Assembly (NCBI GenBank): GCA_965365445.1
Contig: CBDUBS010000087.1
Span: forward strand, 1 to 14,042
Length of the DNA stretch: 14,042 nt
Direction: 5' to 3'
Origin: CBDUBS01 sp965365445
Lineage (GTDB): Bacteria; Bacteroidota; Rhodothermia; Rhodothermales; DASSAV01
The position numbers and the translations under genes are program-made. How positions within the stretch are numbered: the stretch's first letter is position 1; each line of letters opens with the position of its first letter. Positions 13,655 through 14,042 of this stretch are shown piece by piece. The notes beneath the pieces were generated by a model. That model was not told where the DNA came from. It searched no databases and saw only the letters and a program-made list of their open reading frames with translations.

Positions 13655-13963
13655 TCACACTTTGATTTCGACGTCAACCCCGCTGGGCAACTCGAGCTTC
13701 ATCAGTGCATCCACGGTTTTGCTGCTGGTCGAGAGTATGTCGATCAGGCGTTTGTGGCTGCGGGTCTCGAATTGCTCACGGCTTTTTTTGTCGACGTGCG
13801 GACTCCTGAGCACGGTATACACGGACTTGTTGGTCGGCAGTGGAATAGGACCGCTGACGACGGCGCCCGTGGACTTGACCGTCCGGATGATTTTTTCCGC
13901 GCTTTTATCGATCAGGCTATGGTCGTACGACTTCAGCTTGATTCGAATTTTCTGGCTTGCCAT
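13655..13963 (-). CDS. rpsJ: 30S ribosomal protein S10
   Basis: This 102-residue protein is S10, a small-subunit head protein that also acts as NusE in transcription antitermination with NusB. Family hallmarks are the N-terminal KIRIKLKSYDH stretch, the GPIPLPT motif near residues 38-44, and RSPHVDKKSREQFETRSHKR (about 53-72). Length is normal for the family. It starts with ATG; the leader has no clear SD. In most bacteria rpsJ is first in the S10 operon and is followed directly by rplC. Here a lipoprotein gene starts 7 nt after its TGA stop, so the usual rpsJ-rplC pair is split. Confidence 0.98.
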   Translation of the reverse strand: MASQKIRIKLKSYDHSLIDKSAEKIIRTVKSTGAVVSGPIPLPTNKSVYTVLRSPHVDKKSREQFETRSHKRLIDILSTSSKTVDALMKLELPSGVDVEIKV

Positions 13964-13986
13964 AGTTCTATGGTTCTCTGCATGAA

Positions 13987-14010
13987 GAAGAGCCCCTTAC
14001 GGAGCTCTTC
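13987..14010 (-). terminator. 10-bp hairpin between the upstream gene and rpsJ
   Basis: Two 10-nt arms separated by four bases form a stem with nine Watson-Crick pairs and one G-U wobble. In the minus-strand RNA the loop reads GUAA, a GNRA-type tetraloop. The hairpin begins 11 nt after the upstream stop codon and ends 23 nt before the rpsJ start. Only a short pyrimidine run follows, so it could be a leaky terminator, an attenuator or an RNA-processing/stability hairpin separating the tuf-like gene from the S10 operon. Confidence 0.6.
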
Positions 14011-14021
14011 GTATGGGTATA

Positions 14022-14042
14022 CTACTTGTCGTCCAGGATCTT
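14022..14042 (-). CDS. C-terminal end of an upstream gene, possibly elongation factor Tu (partial)
   Basis: Reading the minus strand from the window edge gives six codons, KILDDK, followed by a TAG stop at 14022-14024. The stop lies 58 nt upstream of rpsJ and a strong hairpin follows it. In many bacteria the gene just before rpsJ is tuf or fusA. EF-Tu proteins often end in a stretch like VVTKIL plus a few residues, which fits this fragment better than EF-G. Six residues are too few to prove either. The rest of the gene lies outside the window. Confidence 0.45.
   Translation of the reverse strand, partial: KILDDK

Overview
This window is the central part of a bacterial ribosomal-protein supercluster (S10, spc and start of the alpha operon). 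Every supported gene is on the minus strand, so transcription runs from high to low coordinates. The order is: end of an upstream gene (possibly EF-Tu), rpsJ, a lipoprotein gene, rplC, rplD, rplW, rplB, rpsS, rplV, rpsC, rplP, rpmC, rpsQ, rplN, rplX, rplE, rpsN, rpsH, rplF, rplR, rpsE, rpmD, rplO, secY, map, infA, rpmJ, and the 5' part of rpsM, which runs off the left edge. There is no gene-free stretch over 300 bases.

The organism is most likely a member of the Bacteroidota/Rhodothermota group. This rests on the secY-map-infA-rpmJ-rpsM order, an 89-residue S14 without a zinc ribbon, an L36 that has lost its cysteines, moderately high G+C, and the sequence style of the ribosomal proteins. It is an inference from the sequence and not a database match. 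Shine-Dalgarno (SD) motifs are mixed: strong before rplP, rpmC, rplN, rplE and rplF, absent before many others.

Functionally the cluster supplies large- and small-subunit proteins, the SecY channel through which membrane and secreted proteins leave, methionine aminopeptidase that trims new proteins, and initiation factor IF-1. All of it is normally co-regulated with growth rate.

The most unusual content is a lipoprotein gene with a lipocalin-like look, set between rpsJ and rplC, two genes that are normally adjacent. Other points are a TTG start and an arginine/glycine-rich tail on S3, unusually wide gaps (about 40 to 130 nt) between genes, and inverted repeats in several gaps. The strongest repeats lie upstream of rpsJ, between secY and map, between rpmC and rpsQ, and between rplD and rplW. 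No mobile element, tRNA, rRNA or CRISPR array was seen.
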